Shown in pieces: positions 45,766 through 53,828 of a stretch of 64,000 nt of DNA (position 1 is the first letter of the stretch; the number at the start of each line of letters is the position of its first letter). The position numbers and the translations under genes are program-made. The notes under the pieces are model-generated. The model saw only the letters and a list, made by a program, of their open reading frames with translations. It ran no database searches and was not told the origin of the DNA. Source of the DNA: Aeromicrobium phragmitis (GTDB lineage Bacteria; Actinomycetota; Actinomycetes; Propionibacteriales; Nocardioidaceae); assembly GCF_003674095.1 (NCBI RefSeq), contig NZ_RDBF01000005.1, positions 62,001-126,000 of the forward strand, read 5' to 3'.

Positions 45766-47028
45766 ATGGCCCGCGTGGTGATCGTCGGTGGTGGCTTCGC
45801 CGGCCTGACCGTTGCCGCGCGCCTCGCCAAGCTGCGCCATCAGGTCACGGTGCTGGAGGCCTCGGAGTCCCTCGGCGGGCGGCTGCGCGGCCTGGCCTGG
45901 GACGACCACGTCTGGCACCTCACCCCGCAGACCGTCACCTTGCCCGGTGTCTTCCGCGACTTCTTCCGCAAGTCCGGCCGGACCATGGACCGGGTCATCG
46001 ACCTCTCTCCCGCGGGACCCCGGCGGCACGTCGTCGTCCGCGGGCGTCGCAGGGACGTTCTCGACCTGCCGTTCGGCACCCGCGGGGCCCAGCACGACGC
46101 CGTCGTCGAAGCCTTCGGTTCGGACCCCTGGTCTCCGTGGGTGGACTCGTTGGGTCCTGCGTGGGACGGGCTGCGGCGGCGCATGCTCGACGAGGTGTAC
46201 GACGGGGCCCTCGAGCGCCCTTACCGACGGCTGCTTCAGCCGCGGCGCACGGTGCGGCAGGCGGCGCGCCGGGCCTTCCGCGACCGACGCCTTCGCGCCC
46301 TGGTCCTCGATCCGGTCCGGCTCGCCGGAGATGACCCGGCGCATACCCCGGCCTACACGAGCGTGTGGCACTACGCCGAACGGAACTTCGGTCGCTGGCG
46401 CTTCGCCGGCGGAATGCCCGCGCTCGCCGACGCTCTCGAACGGCGGCTGGCCGAACGCAAGGTCGAGGCGGTGCGCTCCTTACGGGCCGTCGACGTGCGA
46501 TATGACGACGGTGCAGTGAGCGGGGTCGTGACCGACGACGGCGTCGTCGACGCCGAGGTCGTCGTGTGGTGCGCCCCCGAACTACCCCGCTCGTACCGCG
46601 AGCCGTCGCTCGTGCGCCGCATCCCGGCACCGCGCTCGCTCCTCGTGCTGCGCGAGCCTCTCGACCTGCCCGAGGAGATCGTGGTGCACGCCGAGTTGCC
46701 GGTACGGCTGTGGCGGTCCGGCCCGCAACACTGGGTCGCGGAGAATCGGGCCGGCGGTGACGTGCTCGACGTGCTCGCCAGCGCAGGAATCGACTGGCGG
46801 TCACTGGTGACGGCGCGCCGCGACCTGGCTCCGCGCGACCTCGTCGGGCTCGGGCACGACGGGTGGGCCTGGCGAGGCTGGCGAGCGGCCGGCGAGCGGC
46901 CCGGGGTCGGGGCGCGCCACGGACTCTTCTTCGCCGGCGCCCACGCCCATCCGGGCTCCGCGCCCGAACTCATCGGGCTCGCGACGGCAGCGGTCGCGGC
47001 GCACCTCGGTGAGGTTCCCCGGCGCTGA
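45766..47028 (+). CDS. FAD-dependent amine oxidase/desaturase-like oxidoreductase
   Basis: 420 residues. The dinucleotide fold VVIVGGGFAGLTVAARLAKL (about 4-23) is followed by VTVLEASESLGGRLRGLAWD, the FAD ribose-binding Glu and GGR motif of the phytoene-desaturase/HpnE-like group. The C-terminal FAD motif region is GLFFAGAHAHPGSAPELIGL (about 385-404). Substrate is unknown. A polyprenyl diphosphate synthase is encoded 0.9 kb further along, with metF on the opposite strand between, so an isoprenoid substrate is an attractive guess but not shown. Confidence 0.82.
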   Translation: MARVVIVGGGFAGLTVAARLAKLRHQVTVLEASESLGGRLRGLAWDDHVWHLTPQTVTLPGVFRDFFRKSGRTMDRVIDLSPAGPRRHVVVRGRRRDVLDLPFGTRGAQHDAVVEAFGSDPWSPWVDSLGPAWDGLRRRMLDEVYDGALERPYRRLLQPRRTVRQAARRAFRDRRLRALVLDPVRLAGDDPAHTPAYTSVWHYAERNFGRWRFAGGMPALADALERRLAERKVEAVRSLRAVDVRYDDGAVSGVVTDDGVVDAEVVVWCAPELPRSYREPSLVRRIPAPRSLLVLREPLDLPEEIVVHAELPVRLWRSGPQHWVAENRAGGDVLDVLASAGIDWRSLVTARRDLAPRDLVGLGHDGWAWRGWRAAGERPGVGARHGLFFAGAHAHPGSAPELIGLATAAVAAHLGEVPRR

Positions 47029-47035
47029 CCGCCGC

Positions 47036-47929
47036 TCAGATGCGCCCTTCGGCGCGCAGCGCCTCGAAGATCTCCCGCGTGGCCTTGGATCGGTTGAGGG
47101 TCATGAAGTGCAGACCCGGCGCACCGGCGTCGAGCACGTCGCGACACAGCTGAGTCGCCAGTTCGATGCCCTTCGCCCGCACCGCCGCACGGTCCTCGGC
47201 GATGGGTTCGATCTGCTCGAGAACCTCCGCCGGCATCGCGGCACCGGAGAGCTCGGCCATGCGAGCGACCTGGCCGAAATTGAGGATCGGCATGATGCCC
47301 GGGATGATCGGCAGATCACAGCCGAGCCCGCGAACCCGCTCGACGAGCTCGATGTAGTCGCTCGCGCGGAAGAAGAGTTGGGTGATCGCGAACTCGGCCC
47401 CGGCGCGGGCCTTGTTCACCAGGACCTCCGCGCAGGCGTCGAGGCTCGCAGCATCGGGATGCCCTTCGGGGAACGCCGCCACCCCCACCGTGATCCCGCC
47501 CATCCGCGCGGCGAGCTCGACCAGCTCGATCGCGTGGTTCATGCCGTCGGGATGACCTTCCCAGGGAGCGCGGGGCCCGCCCTTCGGATCGCCGCGCAGG
47601 GCCAGCACGTGATCGACCCCGGCGGCGAGGTACTGCTTGAGGACCGACTCGATCTCGGCCGTGCTCTGGCCGACGAGGGTGAGGTGACCCACCGGTTTCA
47701 TCGACGAACGGCGCGCGATCCGCTCGGTGATCCGCACGGTGCGCTCCTGGCTCGTGCCACCGGCGCCGTAGGTGACCGACACGAACGTCGGAGCGAGCGG
47801 TTCCAGCTCGGAGAGGGTGCGCCACAGTTGGTCCTCGCCGTCGTCGTCCTTCGGCGGGAAGAACTCGAACGACGTGGTGGGGCGGTCGTCGCGCAGGGCG
47901 TCGACGAGGGATCGATCGGGTGCGGGCAC
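47036..47929 (-). CDS. metF: Methylenetetrahydrofolate reductase
   Basis: 297 residues from the GTG at 47929, the usual MetF length; the open frame upstream to 48169 lies across the divergent gene. Recognisable blocks are TSFEFFPPKDDDGEDQLW near the N-terminus, VSVTYGAGGTSQERTV (about 50), HVLALRGDPKGG (about 112) and EFAITQLFFRASDYIELV (about 178). It reduces methylene-THF to methyl-THF for methionine synthesis. TACCGT six bases before the GTG predicts a leaderless transcript. It converges on the FAD oxidoreductase gene with seven nt between stops. Confidence 0.94.
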   Translation of the reverse strand: MPAPDRSLVDALRDDRPTTSFEFFPPKDDDGEDQLWRTLSELEPLAPTFVSVTYGAGGTSQERTVRITERIARRSSMKPVGHLTLVGQSTAEIESVLKQYLAAGVDHVLALRGDPKGGPRAPWEGHPDGMNHAIELVELAARMGGITVGVAAFPEGHPDAASLDACAEVLVNKARAGAEFAITQLFFRASDYIELVERVRGLGCDLPIIPGIMPILNFGQVARMAELSGAAMPAEVLEQIEPIAEDRAAVRAKGIELATQLCRDVLDAGAPGLHFMTLNRSKATREIFEALRAEGRI

Positions 47930-47935
47930 CTGACA

Positions 47936-47941
47936 ACGGTA
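47936..47941 (-). promoter_or_regulatory. Candidate -10 of leaderless metF
   Basis: TACCGT on the minus strand, six bases (TGTCAG), then the metF GTG at 47929. It overlaps by two bases the opposite-facing element at 47940-47945. Confidence 0.55.
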
Positions 47942-47945
47942 TCGT
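47940..47945 (+). promoter_or_regulatory. Candidate -10 of leaderless polyprenyl synthase gene
   Basis: TATCGT, seven bases (GACCGAC), then GTG at 47953. It shares two bases with the metF element. Confidence 0.5.
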
Positions 47946-47952
47946 GACCGAC

Positions 47953-48996
47953 GTGACCACCCCGCTCGACGATTCCACATTCCGGGAGCGCGTCGAGCAC
48001 GAGCTGCGCGCCGTCGCCGCGGCTCAGCGCATCCGCCTGGGCGACATCGCCGCACCCCTGGTCGAGTTGGTCGACGCTGCCTCCGGTTTCGTCGCCGGCG
48101 GCAAGCTGCTGCGCCCGCTCTTCTGCTTCGCCGGCTGGCAGGTCGCCGGCGGCGATCGGGACGATCCACGCATCGCGCGCGCGGCCGCCGCGTTCGAATG
48201 GCTCCAGGGCAGCGCGCTCGTCCACGACGACCTGATGGACGGCTCCGACACCCGCCGGGGCCGCCCCAGCGTCCACCGGGCCTTCGAGGCCCAGCACCGC
48301 GACGAGGAACGGGCCGGGGACGCGGCCGCGTTCGGCTCGCAGACCGCGATCCTGCTCGGCGATCTGCTGTTGAGCTGGGCGGACGAGCAGATCCGGCGGG
48401 TCCCGGAGGCGCCCGACTGGCGGCTGACGAACGCGCTCCGGTTCTGGGACCTGGCGAAGACCGAGGTCATTGCCGGCCAGTTCCTCGACGTCCTCGCGCA
48501 GACGAAGCGAGAGTTGAGCGTCGAGGACGCGATGCGGGTGGTCCGTTTCAAGGCAGCGACCTACACCATCGAACGTCCACTGCACGTCGGGGCGGCGCTC
48601 GCCGGTGGGGACGACGCGTTGCTCGACGGCCTGACCCGGCTGGCCGTACCGCTCGGTGAGGCCTTCCAACTGCGCGACGACGTCCTCGGCGTCTTCGGCG
48701 ACTCCGTCGCCACGGGCAAACCGACCGGCGACGATCTGCGGGAGGGGAAGCGCACCGTGCTCGTCGCGCGAGCGGCAGAACGCCTCGGTCCGGACCGGAT
48801 CCTGAGCCTGCTGGGCCGCGACGACGGCGTCGAGGAGCTGGCCGCCGTCATCGAGTCCAGTGGTGCTCGCGCCGACGTGGAGGCCGACATCTCGCGCCTC
48901 GAGGACGACGCGGACGAGGCGCTGGAGACGCTCGGCGAGGAGGCGGTCAGGATTCTCACGCCGCTCGCGCGGGCCGCGACCCGCCGCGACCGCTGA
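47953..48996 (+). CDS. Polyprenyl diphosphate synthase
   Basis: 347 residues from GTG 47953, chosen because of the -10 hexamer seven bases upstream; GTG 47944 and 47920 are in frame alternatives. Short-/long-chain trans-prenyltransferase motifs: GKLLRPLFCFAGW (about 35), the first Asp-rich motif in SALVHDDLMDGSDTRRGRPS (about 65-84) and the second in FQLRDDVLGVFGD (about 235-247). It condenses IPP with an allylic diphosphate; product length cannot be read with certainty. It corresponds by position to the idsA2 region of mycobacteria. Confidence 0.93.
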   Translation: MTTPLDDSTFRERVEHELRAVAAAQRIRLGDIAAPLVELVDAASGFVAGGKLLRPLFCFAGWQVAGGDRDDPRIARAAAAFEWLQGSALVHDDLMDGSDTRRGRPSVHRAFEAQHRDEERAGDAAAFGSQTAILLGDLLLSWADEQIRRVPEAPDWRLTNALRFWDLAKTEVIAGQFLDVLAQTKRELSVEDAMRVVRFKAATYTIERPLHVGAALAGGDDALLDGLTRLAVPLGEAFQLRDDVLGVFGDSVATGKPTGDDLREGKRTVLVARAAERLGPDRILSLLGRDDGVEELAAVIESSGARADVEADISRLEDDADEALETLGEEAVRILTPLARAATRRDR

Positions 48997-49102
48997 GAGG
49001 CACGCCGCAGCGCCGCGAATCTGCGCTAGTTTCGCGGCGGTTCTCTACACTTCAAAGGGTCCGGGCCCACCGGCCCACGACGCATGCCGCGAGGAGGTAT
49101 CG

Positions 49103-51049
49103 GTGACGGTCACCGGCGATCAAGCGCTGGTCGGGCACACGCTCGACGGCCGTTATGTGATCCACGAACGGATCGCGCGCGGCGGCATGGCCAGCGTCTT
49201 TCGCGCCACCGACCTCCGGCTCGATCGCATCGTCGCCGTCAAGATCATGCATGCCGGTCTCGGCGATGCGGACGACTTCCGTCAGCGTTTCGTCTCCGAG
49301 GCGAAGGCCGCGGCCAAGCTCAATCACCGCAGCGTGGTGGCCGTCTTCGACCAGGGCACCGACGGCGACTTCACGTATCTCGTCATGGAGTACGTGCCGG
49401 GCCGCACGCTACGCGACGTCTTGCGCGATGAAGCCCCGATGTCTCCCCAGCAGGCACTCGCCTATCTCGATCCCATCCTGCAGGCGCTGTCCGAGGCGCA
49501 CGCGGCCAAGCTCATCCACCGCGACGTCAAACCCGAGAACGTCCTCATCACCCCGAACGGTGAGGTCAAAGTGGCCGACTTCGGGCTCGCCCGGGCGGTC
49601 AGCACCTCGACGACGCACAGCGGTGGCGCCCTCATCGGCACCGTGTCGTATCTGGCGCCCGAGGTGGTGCTGCACCGCGGCTCCGATCCTCGAGCCGATG
49701 TCTACGCCTGCGGCGCGATGCTGTTCGAGATGCTGACCGGCAGCAAGCCCCACGTCGCCGACACGCCCATTCAGGTCGCGTACATGCACGTGAACGTCGA
49801 CGTCGCAGCGCCCTCGACGCTCGTGGGCGGCCTGCCCGATTACGTCGACGCTCTCGTCGCCCGGGCCACCGCTCGCGATCCCGAGCGCCGCTCCCCCGAC
49901 GCCCGGGCCCTGCTCCACCAGGTCCGGCAGGTCCGGCGCGCGCTGGCCGACGGCGCCCAGGACGATCCCGAGCTCACCGCCGACCTGCTCCCCTCGGCGC
50001 CGCGGGCCAGCGAGGACGAGCCCACCCGGGCGGTCGACCTCGCGCCGTTCGGTTCCGCGGCCGACACCGCTCACACCACGGCGATCGCCGAGCCGACGGT
50101 CACCTGGTCGCAGCCGGCCGACGCGGCCACGTCTGAAGAAGCCGATCCGCCCCCGCGCAAGAAGTCCCGGCGCGGGGCCCTGTTGCTGCTCGCCGCCCTC
50201 GTGGCACTGGCGCTGACCGCCCTCGGCGGCTGGTATCTCGCCGTCGGCCGTTATGTCGACGCCCCCGAACTGACCGGACTGTCGCGCGACGAAGCGGTGT
50301 CCACGGCCCAGGCCGACGGTTTCGACGTCGAGTTCGCGCCGGCCGCGTTCTCCGAGGACGTGCCCGCCGACCACGTCATCTCGACCGATCCCGCGGCCGG
50401 CGAACAGGTCCTGCCCGACACCACCATCACGGTCACCCTGTCCAAGGGCCAGGAGCGCTACGAGGTTCCCGACCTCGCCGGCAAGACCGTCGATGAGGCA
50501 CGGACCATCGTCGGCTCGCTCAACCTGACCCTCGGCGACACGGTCGAGGAATTCCACGAGGAGATCCCGCAAGGCAGCATCATCCGCGTCACCAATCACG
50601 AGGTGGGAGCGCAGGTCAAGCGCGGCACAGCACTCGACATCGTGGTCAGTCAGGGCCGCGAGCCGATCGCCATCACCGACTACGTCGGCAAGCCCGTCGA
50701 CGAAGCGACGAACGGACTTCAGGGCGTGGGGTTCCTCGTCAACGTCCAGGAGGAGTTCAGCGACGACGTCGAGCAGGGCCGGGTCATCTCCCAGCAGCCC
50801 CAGGGCGGATCGGCGTTCCGCGGCGACACCATCACGCTCGTGGTCTCGAAGGGCCCGGAGCTGGTCAAGGTCCCCGACCTCGGCGGCAAATCCGAGGCCG
50901 ACGCCAAGAAGGCCCTCGAAGAACTCGGGCTCAAGCTCAACGCCACCCGCAATCCGCTCGCCGGCGACGGCGCCAAGGTGCGGTTCCAGAGCCCGAGCGC
51001 CGGCACCGAGCGTCGCAGAGGCGAAACCGTGACGGTCTTCCTCAGCTGA
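49103..51049 (+). CDS. Transmembrane Ser/Thr kinase with four PASTA domains
   Basis: 648 residues from the GTG at 49103, with GAGGAGG six bases upstream. Kinase domain about 14-280: P-loop RIARGGMASV, Lys47 in VAVKIM, catalytic IHRDVKPEN with Asp141 and DFG at 159. A juxtamembrane Pro-rich segment leads to one helix (about 358-380), then four extracellular PASTA units of about 65 residues each (starting near VDAPELTG, YEVPDLAG, IAITDYVG and VKVPDLGG). Known PASTA kinases bind muropeptides or lipid II and phosphorylate division proteins. It occupies the pknL position but has PknB-like architecture. Confidence 0.95.
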   Translation: MTVTGDQALVGHTLDGRYVIHERIARGGMASVFRATDLRLDRIVAVKIMHAGLGDADDFRQRFVSEAKAAAKLNHRSVVAVFDQGTDGDFTYLVMEYVPGRTLRDVLRDEAPMSPQQALAYLDPILQALSEAHAAKLIHRDVKPENVLITPNGEVKVADFGLARAVSTSTTHSGGALIGTVSYLAPEVVLHRGSDPRADVYACGAMLFEMLTGSKPHVADTPIQVAYMHVNVDVAAPSTLVGGLPDYVDALVARATARDPERRSPDARALLHQVRQVRRALADGAQDDPELTADLLPSAPRASEDEPTRAVDLAPFGSAADTAHTTAIAEPTVTWSQPADAATSEEADPPPRKKSRRGALLLLAALVALALTALGGWYLAVGRYVDAPELTGLSRDEAVSTAQADGFDVEFAPAAFSEDVPADHVISTDPAAGEQVLPDTTITVTLSKGQERYEVPDLAGKTVDEARTIVGSLNLTLGDTVEEFHEEIPQGSIIRVTNHEVGAQVKRGTALDIVVSQGREPIAITDYVGKPVDEATNGLQGVGFLVNVQEEFSDDVEQGRVISQQPQGGSAFRGDTITLVVSKGPELVKVPDLGGKSEADAKKALEELGLKLNATRNPLAGDGAKVRFQSPSAGTERRRGETVTVFLS

Positions 51050-51075
51050 ACGAATCCACCCGCGTCCGCCTCGCC

Positions 51076-51154
51076 GAGTGGTGCAGATTCGTCACCGATC
51101 GAGCTCAGCGACCGCGAATCTGCACCACTCGCGAAACAATGTGCACCACTCGCG
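51076..51154. repeat. 16-bp-stem palindrome with an extra half copy
   Basis: GAGTGGTGCAGATTCG (51076-51091) is repeated as its inverse complement at 51115-51130 around a 23-nt loop. TGCACCACTCGCG occurs at 51121-51133 and again at 51142-51154. It lies between the convergent kinase and aroG genes and may end both transcripts. Confidence 0.85.
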
Positions 51155-51190
51155 GGGCATCGAACGTTCTCTCGACAACGGCTGCCGAGC

Positions 51191-52525
51191 TCAGCGGCCG
51201 GAGAGCATCTCCGCGACGAGGAAGGCCAGCTCGAGCGACTGCGCGCGGTTCAACCGCGGATCGCACAGCGTCTCGTAGCGATGGGCGAGGTCGGCGGCCG
51301 ACAGCCGTGACCCGCCGCCGACGCACTCGGTGACGTCGTCGCCGGTCAGCTCGACGTGCAGCCCGCCGGGCCACGTGCCGAGCGAGCGATGCACCTCGAA
51401 GAACCCGCGCACCTCGTCGATCACCGCGTCGAAGTCACGCGTCTTGTAACCGTTCTCGGTGGCGAACGTGTTGCCGTGCATCGGGTCGGTGACCCACGCG
51501 ACCTCGACCCCGGCCGCGCTGACCTTCTCGATGAGGTGCGGCAGCAGGTCGCGGATCTTGTCGGCGCCGAACCGGGTCACGAAGGTGACCTTGCCCGGAA
51601 TGCGCTCAGGGTTGAGCTTCTCGTACAGCGCGATGGCGTCGTCCGGCGTGCTCGTGGGTCCGAGTTTGACGCCGATCGGGTTGGCGATGTGACGCAGCAG
51701 CTCGACATGCGCACCGTCGAGCTGACGCGTGCGCTCGCCGATCCACAGGAAGTGCCCCGAGACGTCGTACGGCAACTGCGTGCGCGAGTCGATACGGGTG
51801 AGTGCGTGCTCGTACTCGAGAATGAGCGCCTCGTGCGAGGAGTAGAAGTCGACGGCGTGCAATTCGGCCGGATCGGCGCCGATGGCCGCCATGAACGCGA
51901 GCGCACGATCGATCTCGGCACCCATCCGCTCGTACCGCTCCCCTACCGGGCTGCTGCGCACGAAGTCGGTGTTCCACACGTGCATCTGCCGCAGATCGGC
52001 GTATCCGCCCGTGGTGAACGCGCGGATGAGGTTCAAGGTCGCACTCGAGGCGTGGTAGACGTCGAGCAGCCGCTGCGGGTCGTGTCGGCGGGCTTCGGGG
52101 GTGAAGTCGAAGCCGTTGACGGCGTCGCCACGGTAGGCCGGCAGCGTCACGCCCTCACGGGTCTCGGTGTCGCTGGAGCGCGGCTTGGCGAACTGCCCGG
52201 CGAGGCGGCCGACCTTGACGACCGGGACACTCGCGGCGTAGGTGAGGACGACCGCCATCGACAACAGCACTCGCAGTTTGTTGCGGGTGTTCTCGGCGGT
52301 GACGCCTTCGAGCGTCTCTGCGCAGTCGCCGCCCTGGAGGAGGAAGGCCTCCCCGCGGGAGACCGCGGCCATCTTGTCGCGCAGGGCATCGCATTCGCCC
52401 GCAAACACGAGCGGCGGCATCTTCCGCAGCGTGTCGACCGCACGATCGCGCTCGACCTGATCGGCATACGTCGGCTGCTGTGCGGCGCCGATCGCATGAA
52501 GGTCGTCAAGGCTGGGAATGCTCAC
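51191..52525 (-). CDS. aroG: Class II 3-deoxy-D-arabino-heptulosonate 7-phosphate synthase
   Basis: 444 residues, the plant-like class II size. Metal ligands match the M. tuberculosis enzyme: Cys in LLQGGDCAETLEG, His in TDPMHGNTFATENGYKTR, Glu in LHVELTGDDVTEC and Asp in ETLCDPRLNRAQSLELAF. It joins PEP and erythrose 4-phosphate to begin the shikimate pathway that feeds tryptophan, including the trpD step encoded at 61974. Feedback sites cannot be judged by eye. It converges with the kinase gene across a palindrome. Confidence 0.97.
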   Translation of the reverse strand: MSIPSLDDLHAIGAAQQPTYADQVERDRAVDTLRKMPPLVFAGECDALRDKMAAVSRGEAFLLQGGDCAETLEGVTAENTRNKLRVLLSMAVVLTYAASVPVVKVGRLAGQFAKPRSSDTETREGVTLPAYRGDAVNGFDFTPEARRHDPQRLLDVYHASSATLNLIRAFTTGGYADLRQMHVWNTDFVRSSPVGERYERMGAEIDRALAFMAAIGADPAELHAVDFYSSHEALILEYEHALTRIDSRTQLPYDVSGHFLWIGERTRQLDGAHVELLRHIANPIGVKLGPTSTPDDAIALYEKLNPERIPGKVTFVTRFGADKIRDLLPHLIEKVSAAGVEVAWVTDPMHGNTFATENGYKTRDFDAVIDEVRGFFEVHRSLGTWPGGLHVELTGDDVTECVGGGSRLSAADLAHRYETLCDPRLNRAQSLELAFLVAEMLSGR

Positions 52526-52585
52526 CGCACTAGGATACGCGGCGGGTCCCCACGGCCGAGACGCGGTTTCACCGACCGGACGAGG

Positions 52586-53335
52586 TCACTCGTTGAGTTC
52601 GTCCCAGACGCCCTCGGACTCGGCCTTTTCGCGCTCGGCTGCGGCGGCCTCGGCCAACTCCTTGTCCCGCTTCTTCGCGTCCTGCGCGTACAGGTCCACG
52701 TACTCCTGGCCGGTGAGGTTCATGATCTCGTACATGATCTCGTCGGTGATCGCGCGCAGGATGAAACGGTCCGATTCCAACCCCTCGTAGCGGCTGAAGT
52801 CCAGCGGCCGGCCGAACTTGACGCCCGGACGAGCGAACGTGCCGAAGATCTTGCCGGGCGGAGCGATGACGTCGGTGTTGAGCACCGCCACGGGGATCAC
52901 CGGCACCTTGGCCTCGAGCGCCAGCCGGGCCACGCCCGTACGGCCGCGGTAGAGCTTCCCGTCGTGCGACCGCGTCCCCTCGGGGAAAATGCCGCACACC
53001 TCTCCCTCGGACAGCAGCCGCAGTTGGGTCTTGAGCGCTCCTGCGGCCGCCGATCCGCTGGTGCGGTCGATCGGGACCTGGCCGGTGCCGCCGAAGAACT
53101 TCTTCTGCAGCCAACCCTTGACGCCCGGGGACTCGAAGTACTCCGCCTTGGCCACGAAGGTCACCCGACGCGGCATCACCAGCGGCATGAACAGCCAATC
53201 GCTGTACGACAGGTGGTTCGCGGCGAGAATCACCGGCCCCTGACGCGGCACGTTCTCGAGCCCTTCGGCGAACGGACGGAAGATCACGCGCAGCAGCGGA
53301 CCCAGCGCCAGGTACTTCAAGAACCAGTAGAGCAC
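52586..53335 (-). CDS. 1-acyl-sn-glycerol-3-phosphate acyltransferase family protein
   Basis: 249 residues from GTG 53335, which gives the length and start (VLYWFLKYLALGPLLRV) of mycobacterial relatives; ATG 53392 would add 19 residues and overlap the divergent gene. Acyltransferase motifs are the HX4D in AANHLSYSDWLFM (about 41) and FPEGTRSHDGKLYRGRTGVA (about 120). It probably acylates lysophosphatidic acid at the membrane. The acidic C-terminal tail (about 215-249, KRDKELAEAAAAEREKAESE) is likely a helix. Confidence 0.88.
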   Translation of the reverse strand: MLYWFLKYLALGPLLRVIFRPFAEGLENVPRQGPVILAANHLSYSDWLFMPLVMPRRVTFVAKAEYFESPGVKGWLQKKFFGGTGQVPIDRTSGSAAAGALKTQLRLLSEGEVCGIFPEGTRSHDGKLYRGRTGVARLALEAKVPVIPVAVLNTDVIAPPGKIFGTFARPGVKFGRPLDFSRYEGLESDRFILRAITDEIMYEIMNLTGQEYVDLYAQDAKKRDKELAEAAAAEREKAESEGVWDELNE

Positions 53336-53390
53336 GAGAGGACGATACCTCCCCTCGCCGTCACGCCCTCGGCGGTGCGAGGATGTGGTC

Positions 53391-53828
53391 ATGACCGAGC
53401 GCGACGAGCGCGACGAGTTCGACCGGATCGTCGAGGGGCTCGAGCTGGACGTGGACGGCCTGCCCGATCTGGACCAGGCCGCCGCCGAGCACGCCCGCCG
53501 CGAGGAGGAGCGTGAGCGCGCGGCCCACGACGCCGAGGAACTCCCCAGCGAACTGCAGGACGCCGACGAGGTGGACGAGGAACCGTTCTACCGCCAGGTG
53601 CCCCCGGCCCGCTTGCGTCCGGCCCGGGGAACCGGGCTGGCCTGGGCCGGCGTCGCAGCCGCTCCCGTCCTCGCGCTGCTCTCGGCCGTGGTCGGGTTCT
53701 GGCTCCCGACGGAGCTGCTCGCCGTGCTCACGCTCGTCGCGGTCGTCTCGGTGGCCTGGCTGGTCTGGCACCTGCCCGAGCGCGGGCCCTCGCACCGGGA
53801 TTGGCCAGACGACGGCGCCGCGCTGTGA
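53391..53828 (+). CDS. Acidic protein with two C-terminal helices, function unknown
   Basis: 145 residues from the ATG at 53391. The N-terminal 70 residues are strongly charged (LDQAAAEHARREEERERAAH) and probably helical; two membrane helices follow (about 82-102 and 106-125), then a short polar tail (HLPERGPSHRDWPDDGAAL). I do not recognise the family. Its last 101 nt overlap the 3-prime end of the convergent ROK kinase gene, an unusually long overlap here. Confidence 0.7.
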   Translation: MTERDERDEFDRIVEGLELDVDGLPDLDQAAAEHARREEERERAAHDAEELPSELQDADEVDEEPFYRQVPPARLRPARGTGLAWAGVAAAPVLALLSAVVGFWLPTELLAVLTLVAVVSVAWLVWHLPERGPSHRDWPDDGAAL

